Source: Deltaproteobacteria bacterium (GTDB taxonomy: Bacteria; Myxococcota_A; Polyangia; GCA-2747355; JADLHG01). Taken from it: DNA of 64,000 nt. The position numbers and the translations under genes were made by a program. Shown piece by piece: positions 1 through 7,851 of this stretch (its first letter is position 1; each line of letters begins with the position of its first letter). The DNA is taken from assembly GCA_020848905.1 (NCBI GenBank), contig JADLHG010000056.1, positions 1 to 64,000 on the forward strand, read 5' to 3'. The notes beneath the pieces were generated by a model. It made no database searches, was not told where the DNA came from, and was given only the letters and a program-made list of their open reading frames with translations.

Positions 1-67
1 CCACCCCGCGCTCCACCTCCGTCACCAGCTTCTGCCAGAACGCCTGCGACCGTCGTGTGCTCGTCAT
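1..67 (-). CDS. Partial protein start, possibly IS66-type accessory protein
   Basis: Reading leftward from an ATG at 65-67, the first 22 codons are open and run off the window edge. The peptide begins MTSTRRSQAFWQKLVTEVER. The Arg-rich start followed by an F/W-x2-LV-x-E helix resembles the N-terminus of small IS66-family accessory proteins (TnpA/OrfA), which carry a W-x2-LV-x-E segment before an SGLS-type turn. Only 22 residues are visible, so this family guess is weak. If correct, an insertion sequence borders the left end of the defence island. Confidence 0.35.
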   Translation of the reverse strand, partial: MTSTRRSQAFWQKLVTEVERGV

Positions 68-145
68 CCCGCGAGTCTGGTCTGCCGCCTTGTCCTCGTC
101 GAGAGGTCCGAATCCGGACGGTTACGTTTCGCGGGAGGATGGCGA

Positions 146-697
146 GTGAACAAGCCCGAGCATTGCGAGCAGTGCGGGGAGGCGCCGGGGGTGTTCCGCA
201 CCCTCGACCGTTGTATCTCGTGCAGACGTTGGATCTGTCACAAGTGCGATGCGGGCAACGACTGGCGGAATCGCTTTACCTCCGAGAAGGGCTACGCCTG
301 TAGGAAGTGCGTGGACGCTGGTCTGCTCGCATCAACACAGGGGTATGCTGGAGGCGTGCGCGAGGCGGCAGAACATTTTCACAAACTCACGGTGCCTGAG
401 CTCACGACCATCGTGGACAGCGCGGTCAGGACGCTTGTCGAGGCGACCAAGGACAACCTGCTGAAGATTCAGGACATCGTTGACAGCATCGCCAAGGCGG
501 CCGAGAGCACGCATAGGGCCGTTGACAGGGCAGCGGACACCTTTCCGCAGATCAAGGCGGCGGTCGACAGTGCGACGCGGGTGGTCGGCAGGACGGACGG
601 GCTGCTTCGCTGGATCAAGGCCGTGGCGGTGCTCCACTTGCTCGTCCTCGTCGTCGTCGCAGCCGCCGTGGTGTGGATGTGCTCGGCTCGACGTTGA
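146..697 (+). CDS. Zn-finger, helical, tail-anchored membrane protein (unknown)
   Basis: A 183-residue protein of unknown function. The start is GTG at 146, seven bases after a GGGAGG ribosome site at 133-138. The first 60 residues hold four CxxC pairs (CEQC, CISC, CHKC, CRKC), a likely double zinc-binding module. Residues about 65-150 are predicted helical with regular spacing of hydrophobics (repeats of the VDSA/VDRA type), suggesting a coiled coil. The C-terminus is one hydrophobic segment of about 22 residues (LLVLVVVAAAVVW), so the protein is probably tail-anchored with the zinc module in the cytoplasm. The layout (soluble sensor, coiled coil, C-terminal membrane anchor) resembles the small gene at 31393-31950, without sequence identity I can see. 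Confidence 0.7.
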   Translation: MNKPEHCEQCGEAPGVFRTLDRCISCRRWICHKCDAGNDWRNRFTSEKGYACRKCVDAGLLASTQGYAGGVREAAEHFHKLTVPELTTIVDSAVRTLVEATKDNLLKIQDIVDSIAKAAESTHRAVDRAADTFPQIKAAVDSATRVVGRTDGLLRWIKAVAVLHLLVLVVVAAAVVWMCSARR

Positions 698-1019
698 ACG
701 CGTCGAGGGCGCGTGGCAGAACGGGGGCACAGTGAGTCTCGAGGAGTTCCGGCGCAGGACGTGGTGCCGGCGTTGCAGTCATGTGCCGGCGTGCGCCCAG
801 TCCTGAGCACAGCAGGGAGAACGCGCCCGTTCCGCCGCGCGCGGAGACGGATGCGCATCCGGCATCGTCCACGCCGCCGGCCTGGTGACCCGTCCGCCAG
901 GCTGGGCACGAGCGTCAAGGATCTGCTCCGACGCGCACAGTAGAGGGAGGCGCGTTGATCGCGGGAAGAACTGGTCGCTGGTGCGACGCGCGGCGCTGTC
1001 GGCCGTCGGCGGGTCTCGA
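698..1019. other. Intergenic stretch without a supported gene
   Basis: There are 322 bases between two convergent genes. A GTG at 732 opens a 24-codon frame containing CxxC-type cysteines, and other short frames cover parts of the stretch, but none has convincing length or codon pattern. This may be decayed coding DNA. I see no terminator hairpin with a T tract and no repeat. Confidence 0.5.
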
Positions 1020-1634
1020 CTAATAGTCGCAGTCGCCCCACTCGTAGTCGTGGCTCTCCCAGTCGAGCTCGCCGCTGCCGAGACCCTCGGGAGCCAGGTC
1101 GTCCTGGTCCGGATATCCGTCGTCCCAGTCGTCCCCGCCGACGCCGTCGTCGCTGTCCTCGGTCAGGACGTTGCCGTCGCGGTCCAGGCGGGCGAGCTCC
1201 CAGTCCCAGTCGTCCCCACCATCCTCCTCGCCACCGTCGTCATCGAGCGCACGCGCGAGGGCCTGAAGATCCTCTCCCGTCCAGGCCGGGATCCGAGCCT
1301 CGCGCGTCGCCCGATCGCCCCACTCCGCGAACTCCGCATCCACCCTGTCGAGCGCCGCGAGCTCACAGAGCTCGAGCCCGTCCACCTCGCCCTCGACCCG
1401 CGTCTCCTCGAGCCCCTCGAAGGAGATGGAGATCAGCGACGCCGCCGCGTCCATCCAGGCCGGCGGCTCGACGGTGGTCAGCATCTCCGTCGCGTGCAGC
1501 AGTCCAAAGAGCCCCAGCTCGTCGCCGACCACGTCCTCCCCCAGCCCCTCCGGCGCCACCGTCGCGCGATCGCGGAGGTCCACCGCCGGCGGCTGCGTGC
1601 TCATCCACGCGGCCTCGTAGAAACCTCGATGCAT
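1020..1634 (-). CDS. Highly acidic protein of unknown function
   Basis: A 204-residue protein. The start is ATG at 1632-1634, chosen because GGAGGAGGT sits just upstream on the minus strand; the longer frame to 1751 has no comparable site. The first half is ordinary (MHRGFYEAAWM..., a possible amphipathic, Leu-rich section around residues 35-70). The last 75 residues are dominated by Asp, Glu, Gly and Trp (DDGGEEDGGDDWDWE, DDWDDGYPDQDD). I do not recognise a family. Very acidic small proteins can be DNA mimics or Ca-binding proteins, but no EF-hand or mimic family can be assigned from sequence alone. It is transcribed divergently from the FHA protein gene. Confidence 0.65.
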   Translation of the reverse strand: MHRGFYEAAWMSTQPPAVDLRDRATVAPEGLGEDVVGDELGLFGLLHATEMLTTVEPPAWMDAAASLISISFEGLEETRVEGEVDGLELCELAALDRVDAEFAEWGDRATREARIPAWTGEDLQALARALDDDGGEEDGGDDWDWELARLDRDGNVLTEDSDDGVGGDDWDDGYPDQDDLAPEGLGSGELDWESHDYEWGDCDY

Positions 1635-1920
1635 GGCGTCACCTCCTCCGTCGAGCGGCCGTCCCCTGGCCGGCAAGGTTGCTCGAGGTGGAGACGGTAA
1701 GAGGGCCGGGAATCTGACACGGGGGGGTCGGGGGCCGTTGGCCGCGGCCACGGGGGAAGCCGCGGGGCGGCAAGGGCCTGGCTCGTCGTGGTATTTGTGG
1801 CTACGATGGTTCTACATCCGAGCGATGCCGGGGCTGCGCCGGGCGATTCATGCCATCCGGAGCCGCGCCACATGCTCCGGTGGGTGTTCGTGGTCGTGCG
1901 TACCCGGGGAGACGCGCAAC
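1635..1920. promoter_or_regulatory. Divergent intergenic region with GAATCTGACA motif
   Basis: A 286-base spacer between the acidic-protein gene (leftward) and the FHA gene (rightward); both promoters should lie here. It contains GAATCTGACA at 1710-1719 followed by a G-rich run, a motif that recurs near 61.6 kb (see the repeat entry). I could not pick reliable -35/-10 boxes. The FHA frame is open through this stretch, so a start upstream of 1921 (for example ATG 1825) cannot be excluded. Confidence 0.45.
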
Positions 1921-4437
1921 GTGGGGCAGAACGGTTCTCGAACGCGCAGCGGTGGGCTCGGCCGGGAAACCGTGCCGGAGCTGCTCAAGCCCCCCCGGCC
2001 GAACGTCGGCGACGTGGTCACCCGCACTGGCCGGGATGTGCGCACCAATAGGGACGCGTCGGGCCTGTATTCCCGATCGACGCTGGAAGCGAACACGCCG
2101 TGCCTGGTGGCCCTCGACGGGGCGCAGCGGGGCAAGCGGCACGACTTGCACCAAGAGGCCGTCGTCGTCGGGCGTTCGGGCACCGCGGACATCGTCCTCG
2201 CCGACGAGGGCGTGAGCCGGCGACACTGCGAAATCTCCTACTCGGGGATCAACTACCTGATCAGAGACCTCGGCAGCGCGAACGGGACCTTCGTCAACAA
2301 CGAACGCGTCGAGAACGAGCGCCGGCTGTGCGATGGCGACATCATCCAGGTTTGCCACTGCACGTTGAAGTTCCTGAGCCAGGGCAACATTGAGCATCAC
2401 TACCACGAGGAGCTCTACAACCTCGCGAGCACCGACCCGTCGACCGGGCTGCGAAACGAGAAGTTCTTCTTCGAGATGCTCACGGAGGAGCTCATCCGGG
2501 CGATGCCGCGGGGTCGCCGCGTCGGCGTAGCGTTGCTCGAGCTCGACCACTACCTCGACATCTGTCGCGAGTTTGGTCGCGTGGTGGCGAGCGACATGGT
2601 GCGCGCCGTCGGGACCGTGATCTCCGAGTACGTTCACGCCCCCGAGCTCCTCGCCCGTCGCGCCGGCGCCCAGTTCGCGCTGCTCCTGCCCGAGGTCGAC
2701 CTCACACAAGCGCAGACGAAGGTGAGCACCATCTGTGCGGAGGCGATCCGCCGAAAGGGCATCCTGGCCGGTACGCGAGTCGTCTTCACCCTGAGCGCTG
2801 GGGTGATCGTGGCTCAACAGCCCGGTCACTTGGCCGATGGGCTTCTGCGGGCGGCGGAGCTCCGGCTCGAGCAGGCGCTGGCGAGCGGGGGCGGCAGGGT
2901 GGATGCTCTCGAACTCGGCGAGATGCTGCCTCCGGCGACGCGGGCCACGTTGCTGGCCAGAGCGACGCCGTTGCCGCCGGTGAGGCCCATCCCCGAGACC
3001 TGGTTCAAGCAACGGCTGGTCGCCGAGCTCGAGGGCTTCGACGAGTCCTCGAAGGTGATCCTCGGGGCCTGCGGGCTTCGGGACGCTCTCGCGCTGATCG
3101 TGGAGGAGGGGCGTCCTGCCGTCGACAGGTGTCGCGCGATTCTGCTCGAGCAGCTCGTCGCCCTGAGCGATGCACGACCCGTGATCACGCAGGCCGCAGA
3201 GGGGGTATTCCTCTACTTCCGTACCGTGCGCAGGAACGAGGATCTGCAGCGGCAACAGCGTCGGCTAGCGAAGGCCTTCGCGGCAGCGCTCGCGAAGCAA
3301 CCGCTCACTCCACGGCGCGTGGAGCTCGTCCAGAGCCTGATGAGCACGGAGGATCACGAGGCAGGCGTGGACGACTTCATGGATCGTGTCTTGCGGCGCC
3401 TCGACCGACTGCCCGTCGCGGATCGAGGCCTAGCCCTGCGACCCTTCCCCGTGGCGCGCGCCCTCCGCCGCATGGAGACCGCCGACGGGGCCGCGGCGAG
3501 GCTCAACGAGCTGCACGCCGCGACCGACACCGTGCTGCGCTACCTGACGAACATCGCCCTGGCCGATCTGGTCCTGACCGTCGATCCGTCATCCGAGCTT
3601 GTCGGCTGGCTCAGCCAGCAGGTGGGCAAGCCTTTCTCCACGGGGCTCTACATCGGCGTCCTGCGGAAGTGTGTGAACGATGGACGGGCGACGGCGGGCC
3701 CGATCATGAAGTCCATCGGTCAGGCGCTCGAACGTCCGGACGCGGGCCGGACGAATACCTTCGCCAGGTTCGACGAGCTGGTCAAACTTCGGAACGCCAC
3801 GGTTCACGGCGCGCCGGCGGGCAGCGAGGCCGCCGCGCGACACCTGCTGAGCACCGTCCAGCCCCTCTTCGACCGCGTTATCGAGGACCTGGCCGTCCTC
3901 GATCAGCAGCAGCTTCTCACCGTCACCGGTCTCGAGTTTCGTGGAGGGAGCTTCCACTGCAACATCCGCGACCACTCGGGTCCCGACCAGCTCTTCAGCG
4001 TCGACCAGCGCAAGACCTCAACGCCCGTCGAGAACGGCACGTACGTTTTGAGTCGCCGTGGAGACGACTGGCTGCCGCTCCACCCGTTTGTGCGCTTCGA
4101 GCACTGCGGCGCCTGCGGCCAGAGCGAGCTCTTCTGGAACCAGGTCCTCAGCTTCGACAGCGAAACCATATACCACTCGATGATCACCGCCCACCGCCTC
4201 TCGGCCGAGGTGGTGCTCGACAAGGTGCCGGCATGGTTCCGGCGCGACGTCAGCCGTGGCTTGATGACTCTTCCTCCGGGACCGGCAGTGCCGCGACCGC
4301 CGGCCGCCCTCAGGCGGGTGGACAGCCGGGATACCGTCATGTTTCGCACCGAGGACGTCCGGCGGGCGATGGACGCGGCCCGACGGGAGAGGGAGGAGGG
4401 TGACGGCGAGGACGACGGAGCCGGAGACGCGTCATGA
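1921..4437 (+). CDS. FHA + degenerate GGDEF + HEPN-like signalling/effector protein
   Basis: An 838-residue multidomain protein; start GTG 1921 chosen for GGGGAG just upstream. Residues about 60-155 are an FHA phosphothreonine-binding domain (GRSG at 84-87, SRRH, GSANGTFVN). Residues about 165-335 are GGDEF-like, but the catalytic signature reads AGAQF at 248-252, so cyclase activity is probably lost and the domain may sense nucleotides or dimerise. Residues about 560-660 are helical and carry LRNATVH (R624 to H629), an Rx4H pattern typical of HEPN ribonucleases. A C-terminal section has a CxxC pair (HCGACG). Inferred role: a phospho-signal-controlled protein with a possible RNase. It lies 126 bases upstream of the next gene and is probably its partner. 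Confidence 0.8.
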   Translation: MGQNGSRTRSGGLGRETVPELLKPPRPNVGDVVTRTGRDVRTNRDASGLYSRSTLEANTPCLVALDGAQRGKRHDLHQEAVVVGRSGTADIVLADEGVSRRHCEISYSGINYLIRDLGSANGTFVNNERVENERRLCDGDIIQVCHCTLKFLSQGNIEHHYHEELYNLASTDPSTGLRNEKFFFEMLTEELIRAMPRGRRVGVALLELDHYLDICREFGRVVASDMVRAVGTVISEYVHAPELLARRAGAQFALLLPEVDLTQAQTKVSTICAEAIRRKGILAGTRVVFTLSAGVIVAQQPGHLADGLLRAAELRLEQALASGGGRVDALELGEMLPPATRATLLARATPLPPVRPIPETWFKQRLVAELEGFDESSKVILGACGLRDALALIVEEGRPAVDRCRAILLEQLVALSDARPVITQAAEGVFLYFRTVRRNEDLQRQQRRLAKAFAAALAKQPLTPRRVELVQSLMSTEDHEAGVDDFMDRVLRRLDRLPVADRGLALRPFPVARALRRMETADGAAARLNELHAATDTVLRYLTNIALADLVLTVDPSSELVGWLSQQVGKPFSTGLYIGVLRKCVNDGRATAGPIMKSIGQALERPDAGRTNTFARFDELVKLRNATVHGAPAGSEAAARHLLSTVQPLFDRVIEDLAVLDQQQLLTVTGLEFRGGSFHCNIRDHSGPDQLFSVDQRKTSTPVENGTYVLSRRGDDWLPLHPFVRFEHCGACGQSELFWNQVLSFDSETIYHSMITAHRLSAEVVLDKVPAWFRRDVSRGLMTLPPGPAVPRPPAALRRVDSRDTVMFRTEDVRRAMDAARREREEGDGEDDGAGDAS

Positions 4438-4563
4438 TTCACCCACGAAGCCCTCATCGCCCTGCCAAGTCAATGCTTCCGGCGACTGTCAGAAAGCGGC
4501 GACGACGAGCGTCTGTAGGGGCACGACCGCGGCGCTGCCCGCTGCAGCGGAGGGGTGGTCCGG

Positions 4564-7500
4564 ATGACTGTCACGCCGTTTTCGGAGGATGAGCTTCGCG
4601 CAAGACTTCGCGTTGCGCGAGGAGACGACGCGGGGCATCAAGGGCTGTCGATCGAGGCTCGGTACGGGCGGCTTGCGGGCATCGAGCCGCCCGAGCAACC
4701 GGGTCAGATCTTTGCGAGACTCACCAGGTGGCCGACCGAGCTCTACCGCGACGCCACGCCAAGCACGCGACGCGAGATCCTCGAGTGGCTCGTCGCCCAC
4801 GTTGGCGGTGTCCGGGGCTTTGACGAGAAGCACGGGTGGCTGGAACAGTGGCACCTGGAGCTGCTGCGCTGCGGTCGGGCTCTGCCCGGCGAACTCGAGA
4901 CTCTCGCGGGATCCATGCAGACGCGCCGGCTCAGCGACACCTCGCGGCGCCTCTATGCCGATCTGCGGGCGCGCCATTCGTCGCCCGTGGTGGACCTGGC
5001 CTGGCTGAGGCACCTGACGCATGCCCGAGCCTGGGGCGAGTGCATCCACGACGCGGCCGAGATTCTCGGGGCGAGGGCTCCGAGTCCCCTTCGGGCCGAG
5101 ATGTACAGGCTCCTCGTCGAAGCGCTTCTCGAGCGCGGAGAAGCTCCCGAGTCTCGTCCGAGCGATGTCGATCGTGCGCTGAGCGCTCTGCTGGCCTGCC
5201 GTTACGAGGGTCTGTGGCGCGGATCTTTCCAGCCACTCCTCGAGCGCGTGACGGAAGCCGCACTGCCGCCGGAGCTCAGGGCGGGACGTGGTGAGGGAAC
5301 AGGCCTCATTGCTGGTTTTGGTCGCGATCTGTCGAGGGCGGGGAAGTGGCTGGGCGGCATCTTCGGCGGGCGCGACGCGGAGGTGCCGCACAGCCCGCCG
5401 GTCATCGCGAACGCCCCATCCATGCTGCCGCCCGCCGCCGTCGAAGCATTCGTGGCCTCGTCGCGCAAGCTCAGCGAGGAATTCAAGCAAGCGTTCCCCG
5501 GGCGCGGGCACGGCACGGAAGCCGCGGTGGCTGCCGCGGCGCTCACCATGGGCGGACTCTGGACGCTGGCGCAGCTCGACAGTTCGGTTCTGCGGGCCAT
5601 CACCTTCTCTGCCGCCGCGCACCCTGAATCGCTCTCGCGGCTGCAGAGCGTGGCCGAAGCGTTCGATGGCAGCGATGGGGCCAAGACGCGCCTCGCCGGC
5701 TACGTGGCAGAGCAGCGGGTCGCCGCCGATCTGGTGCGGGAGGGACACGCCGTCGAGTTCCCCGCCGGGCCCACGCAGGCCGGGTGGGATCTCTTGGTGG
5801 ATGGCCACGCCGTGCAGGTGAAGTGCTCGACGAGCGCGGACTACGTGCTCGATCATTTTGGTCGGTATCCCGACGTTCCGGTCATCGTGAATGCGGAGCT
5901 CGCCGACCAGCTTGGCGACCATCCGATGGTCTGGATTGATGCCGCATTGAGTCACGAGGAGGTGACCGACGCGACGGACGACTCGGTCGCTGCGCTTGCG
6001 GACCTCGGCGACGCGGACTTCCTCCCAATTCCTCTCGTCGCTCTCGCGTTTGCGGCCGTCCGCAACGCTGGCGACCTGACCGCCGGGAACATCGACGGGG
6101 GTACCTACGCTCAACGCGTGGGGGTCGACGTGGCGGCGCGGGGCCTCGGGGGTGGCGCCGGTGGGGCCGTGGGCGCAGTGGTGGTCGGGGCCTTGATTGG
6201 TCCCGTTGGTGCCGCCCTCGGAAGCATCGTGGGTGGGGTTATCGGCAGCATCGCGGGGGGGACCGGTGCGGATGCCATCAATCGCAACGCCGTCTGCGAT
6301 GCTCGCGACTTGGTGGTGAGGGGGCTCGGCGAGTTCGCGGTCTGGTTCCGAACGACGCTTCTCCGCCCGCGCATCGCCGTCCTCGAGTTACGACACAACC
6401 AGGTCACCCTCTGGGCTCAGGAGGCCGCTGCGGCGGGAAAGGCGCCTGCGGCCGTCGCGACCTTCTACGCGGCATCGGCGGAGATGCTCAACCGCGCGAA
6501 GCGCCTGGATAGTTGGATCGCTGGCCGCGAGGACTACGACGACTTCGCCCGAGCCCAGGCCGGCTGGGTCGCCCTTCGCGAGGCCCCCGGCTTCTTCCAC
6601 CCCGAGCTCAAGACCCACCTCGCCGCCCTCCGGGACGCGCTCGACCGCTACCGGCTTGCGGCACATCCGGAGGCGGCGCATAGGCAAGACGCGCAGACCG
6701 ACGCGCTCGCGAGGGCAGCCGTGGATCTAACGAACATGATGAGCGAGATGGGGAATGTGATCGGTCGATTGGGCACCCCACAGGGCGACGACGACCGTGT
6801 GCTCTGCATCGACGTGGGGAGGACGTGCACGCGGTACGTCGTCTTGCCGCGGCGCGCCGGTAGGAAGGATGTCGGGGCGTGCGTCGTCAAGGTGGCTCGC
6901 ACGTCCGGGTTCGACAGGCATGTGCTGAACGCCACCTGTACGAAGGCGACAGAGCACCGGGTGAGGCCCCGAGCCATCGCTGTGGCCGTTCCGTTCCCCG
7001 TCGACTACGGCAAAGAAGGTTCCTTGGTGGCGACGTGTCACTCCGAACAACGGGTCTGCGTCTACAACGATGCCGTCGCCTGGGCCGCGGGCGCAGCCGC
7101 GTACCGACGGATGTGGGGTGCCGACGTTCCGTTGCCCGCACTGGCGCTGGTCCTGGGCTCCGGCGTGGGCCTCGCCGTCGTGGCCGAGGAGGAGAGCATC
7201 ATCGCTCTGGAGGTCAGCGACGTTCCCTGGAGGCTCCACGAGCTGCGGCGCATCTCGCCGGGAAACGACGCGGGCTGTCCCAGCGACTGTGGGCCCGCGG
7301 TTCACTCCATCTGTGGAAATGACTTCTTCGCGTGGGTCGCGCGGGACAAGTCGCACTGGAGCGAAGACAAGGTCAGGGAGGAGTACACCGCGCGCGTTCG
7401 CGCGCTGGTCGATGACATTCTCCAGCCCATCTCGCGGGCCGTCGGTCCCGTGCGTGCGATTCTCGTCGGCGGGCGCCATTCCGCCTTCGTCTCCCGACAG

Positions 7501-7665
7501 AAGTTGGGACAGGGAACGAGCCTGAGCGTGGACGTGCTCTCGAAGCGGGAGTTGCCGGTAAACCCTGACCTCGTGGCCCTCCTCGGGCTCCTCAACCTGG
7601 CGCAGTCGCGGCAGGCGCTGCGGGTGTTGCCCAGCAAGGAGGCGATGCGCCTCATTGCCCGATGA
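4564..7665 (+). CDS. Nuclease-like + glycine-zipper + ASKHA/ROK-like fusion protein
   Basis: A 1033-residue fusion; start ATG 4564, eight bases after GGAGGGG. An N-terminal helical region of about 330 residues is unrecognised. Residues about 375-430 look like a PD-(D/E)XK nuclease core: PTQAGWD (D409) then QVK (Q418-x-K420), the QxK variant of the motif. Residues about 520-570 are a long glycine zipper (GGGAGGAVGAVVVGALIG...), as found in membrane-inserting or oligomerising proteins. Residues about 740-1015 have the actin/hexokinase fold of ROK kinases: phosphate-1 motif IDVGRT (D750) and a glycine-rich LGSGVGL at 864-870, with a Cys-rich CPSDCG stretch where ROK proteins bind zinc. Same module order (nuclease-like, then Gly-rich) as the gene at 63187. 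Function unknown; a conflict-system effector is plausible. Confidence 0.8.
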   Translation: MTVTPFSEDELRARLRVARGDDAGHQGLSIEARYGRLAGIEPPEQPGQIFARLTRWPTELYRDATPSTRREILEWLVAHVGGVRGFDEKHGWLEQWHLELLRCGRALPGELETLAGSMQTRRLSDTSRRLYADLRARHSSPVVDLAWLRHLTHARAWGECIHDAAEILGARAPSPLRAEMYRLLVEALLERGEAPESRPSDVDRALSALLACRYEGLWRGSFQPLLERVTEAALPPELRAGRGEGTGLIAGFGRDLSRAGKWLGGIFGGRDAEVPHSPPVIANAPSMLPPAAVEAFVASSRKLSEEFKQAFPGRGHGTEAAVAAAALTMGGLWTLAQLDSSVLRAITFSAAAHPESLSRLQSVAEAFDGSDGAKTRLAGYVAEQRVAADLVREGHAVEFPAGPTQAGWDLLVDGHAVQVKCSTSADYVLDHFGRYPDVPVIVNAELADQLGDHPMVWIDAALSHEEVTDATDDSVAALADLGDADFLPIPLVALAFAAVRNAGDLTAGNIDGGTYAQRVGVDVAARGLGGGAGGAVGAVVVGALIGPVGAALGSIVGGVIGSIAGGTGADAINRNAVCDARDLVVRGLGEFAVWFRTTLLRPRIAVLELRHNQVTLWAQEAAAAGKAPAAVATFYAASAEMLNRAKRLDSWIAGREDYDDFARAQAGWVALREAPGFFHPELKTHLAALRDALDRYRLAAHPEAAHRQDAQTDALARAAVDLTNMMSEMGNVIGRLGTPQGDDDRVLCIDVGRTCTRYVVLPRRAGRKDVGACVVKVARTSGFDRHVLNATCTKATEHRVRPRAIAVAVPFPVDYGKEGSLVATCHSEQRVCVYNDAVAWAAGAAAYRRMWGADVPLPALALVLGSGVGLAVVAEEESIIALEVSDVPWRLHELRRISPGNDAGCPSDCGPAVHSICGNDFFAWVARDKSHWSEDKVREEYTARVRALVDDILQPISRAVGPVRAILVGGRHSAFVSRQKLGQGTSLSVDVLSKRELPVNPDLVALLGLLNLAQSRQALRVLPSKEAMRLIAR

Positions 7666-7851
7666 CTTTGCCGCTGTGCCGAGCGCTGGTGTGCAGGGGG
7701 GCGGCCGGGATGCTTGGATGGTGGATGCACAGCCTGTCTGGCTGCTGGCTAGGCATCGTCCGCGATCTTCGCCAAGGGCACGATGCCCAGGCGGATCGTC
7801 TTGCGGCCAGGTCGACCTGTGCGCGCCAGCCTCTGCCGATGCATCCGCCGG
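7666..7851. other. Convergent intergenic gap
   Basis: A 186-base gap between two genes that converge. No open frame here has coding character and I see no hairpin with a T tract. Nothing further can be supported. Confidence 0.4.

Noticed and set aside
732-806. 24-codon GTG frame with CxxC cysteines
   Set aside because: Too short and without a downstream continuation; could be a decayed gene end but cannot be supported.
4489-6114. 541-codon antisense frame overlapping the ASKHA fusion gene
   Set aside because: No recognisable domain; the plus-strand gene has a good ribosome site and clear motifs.
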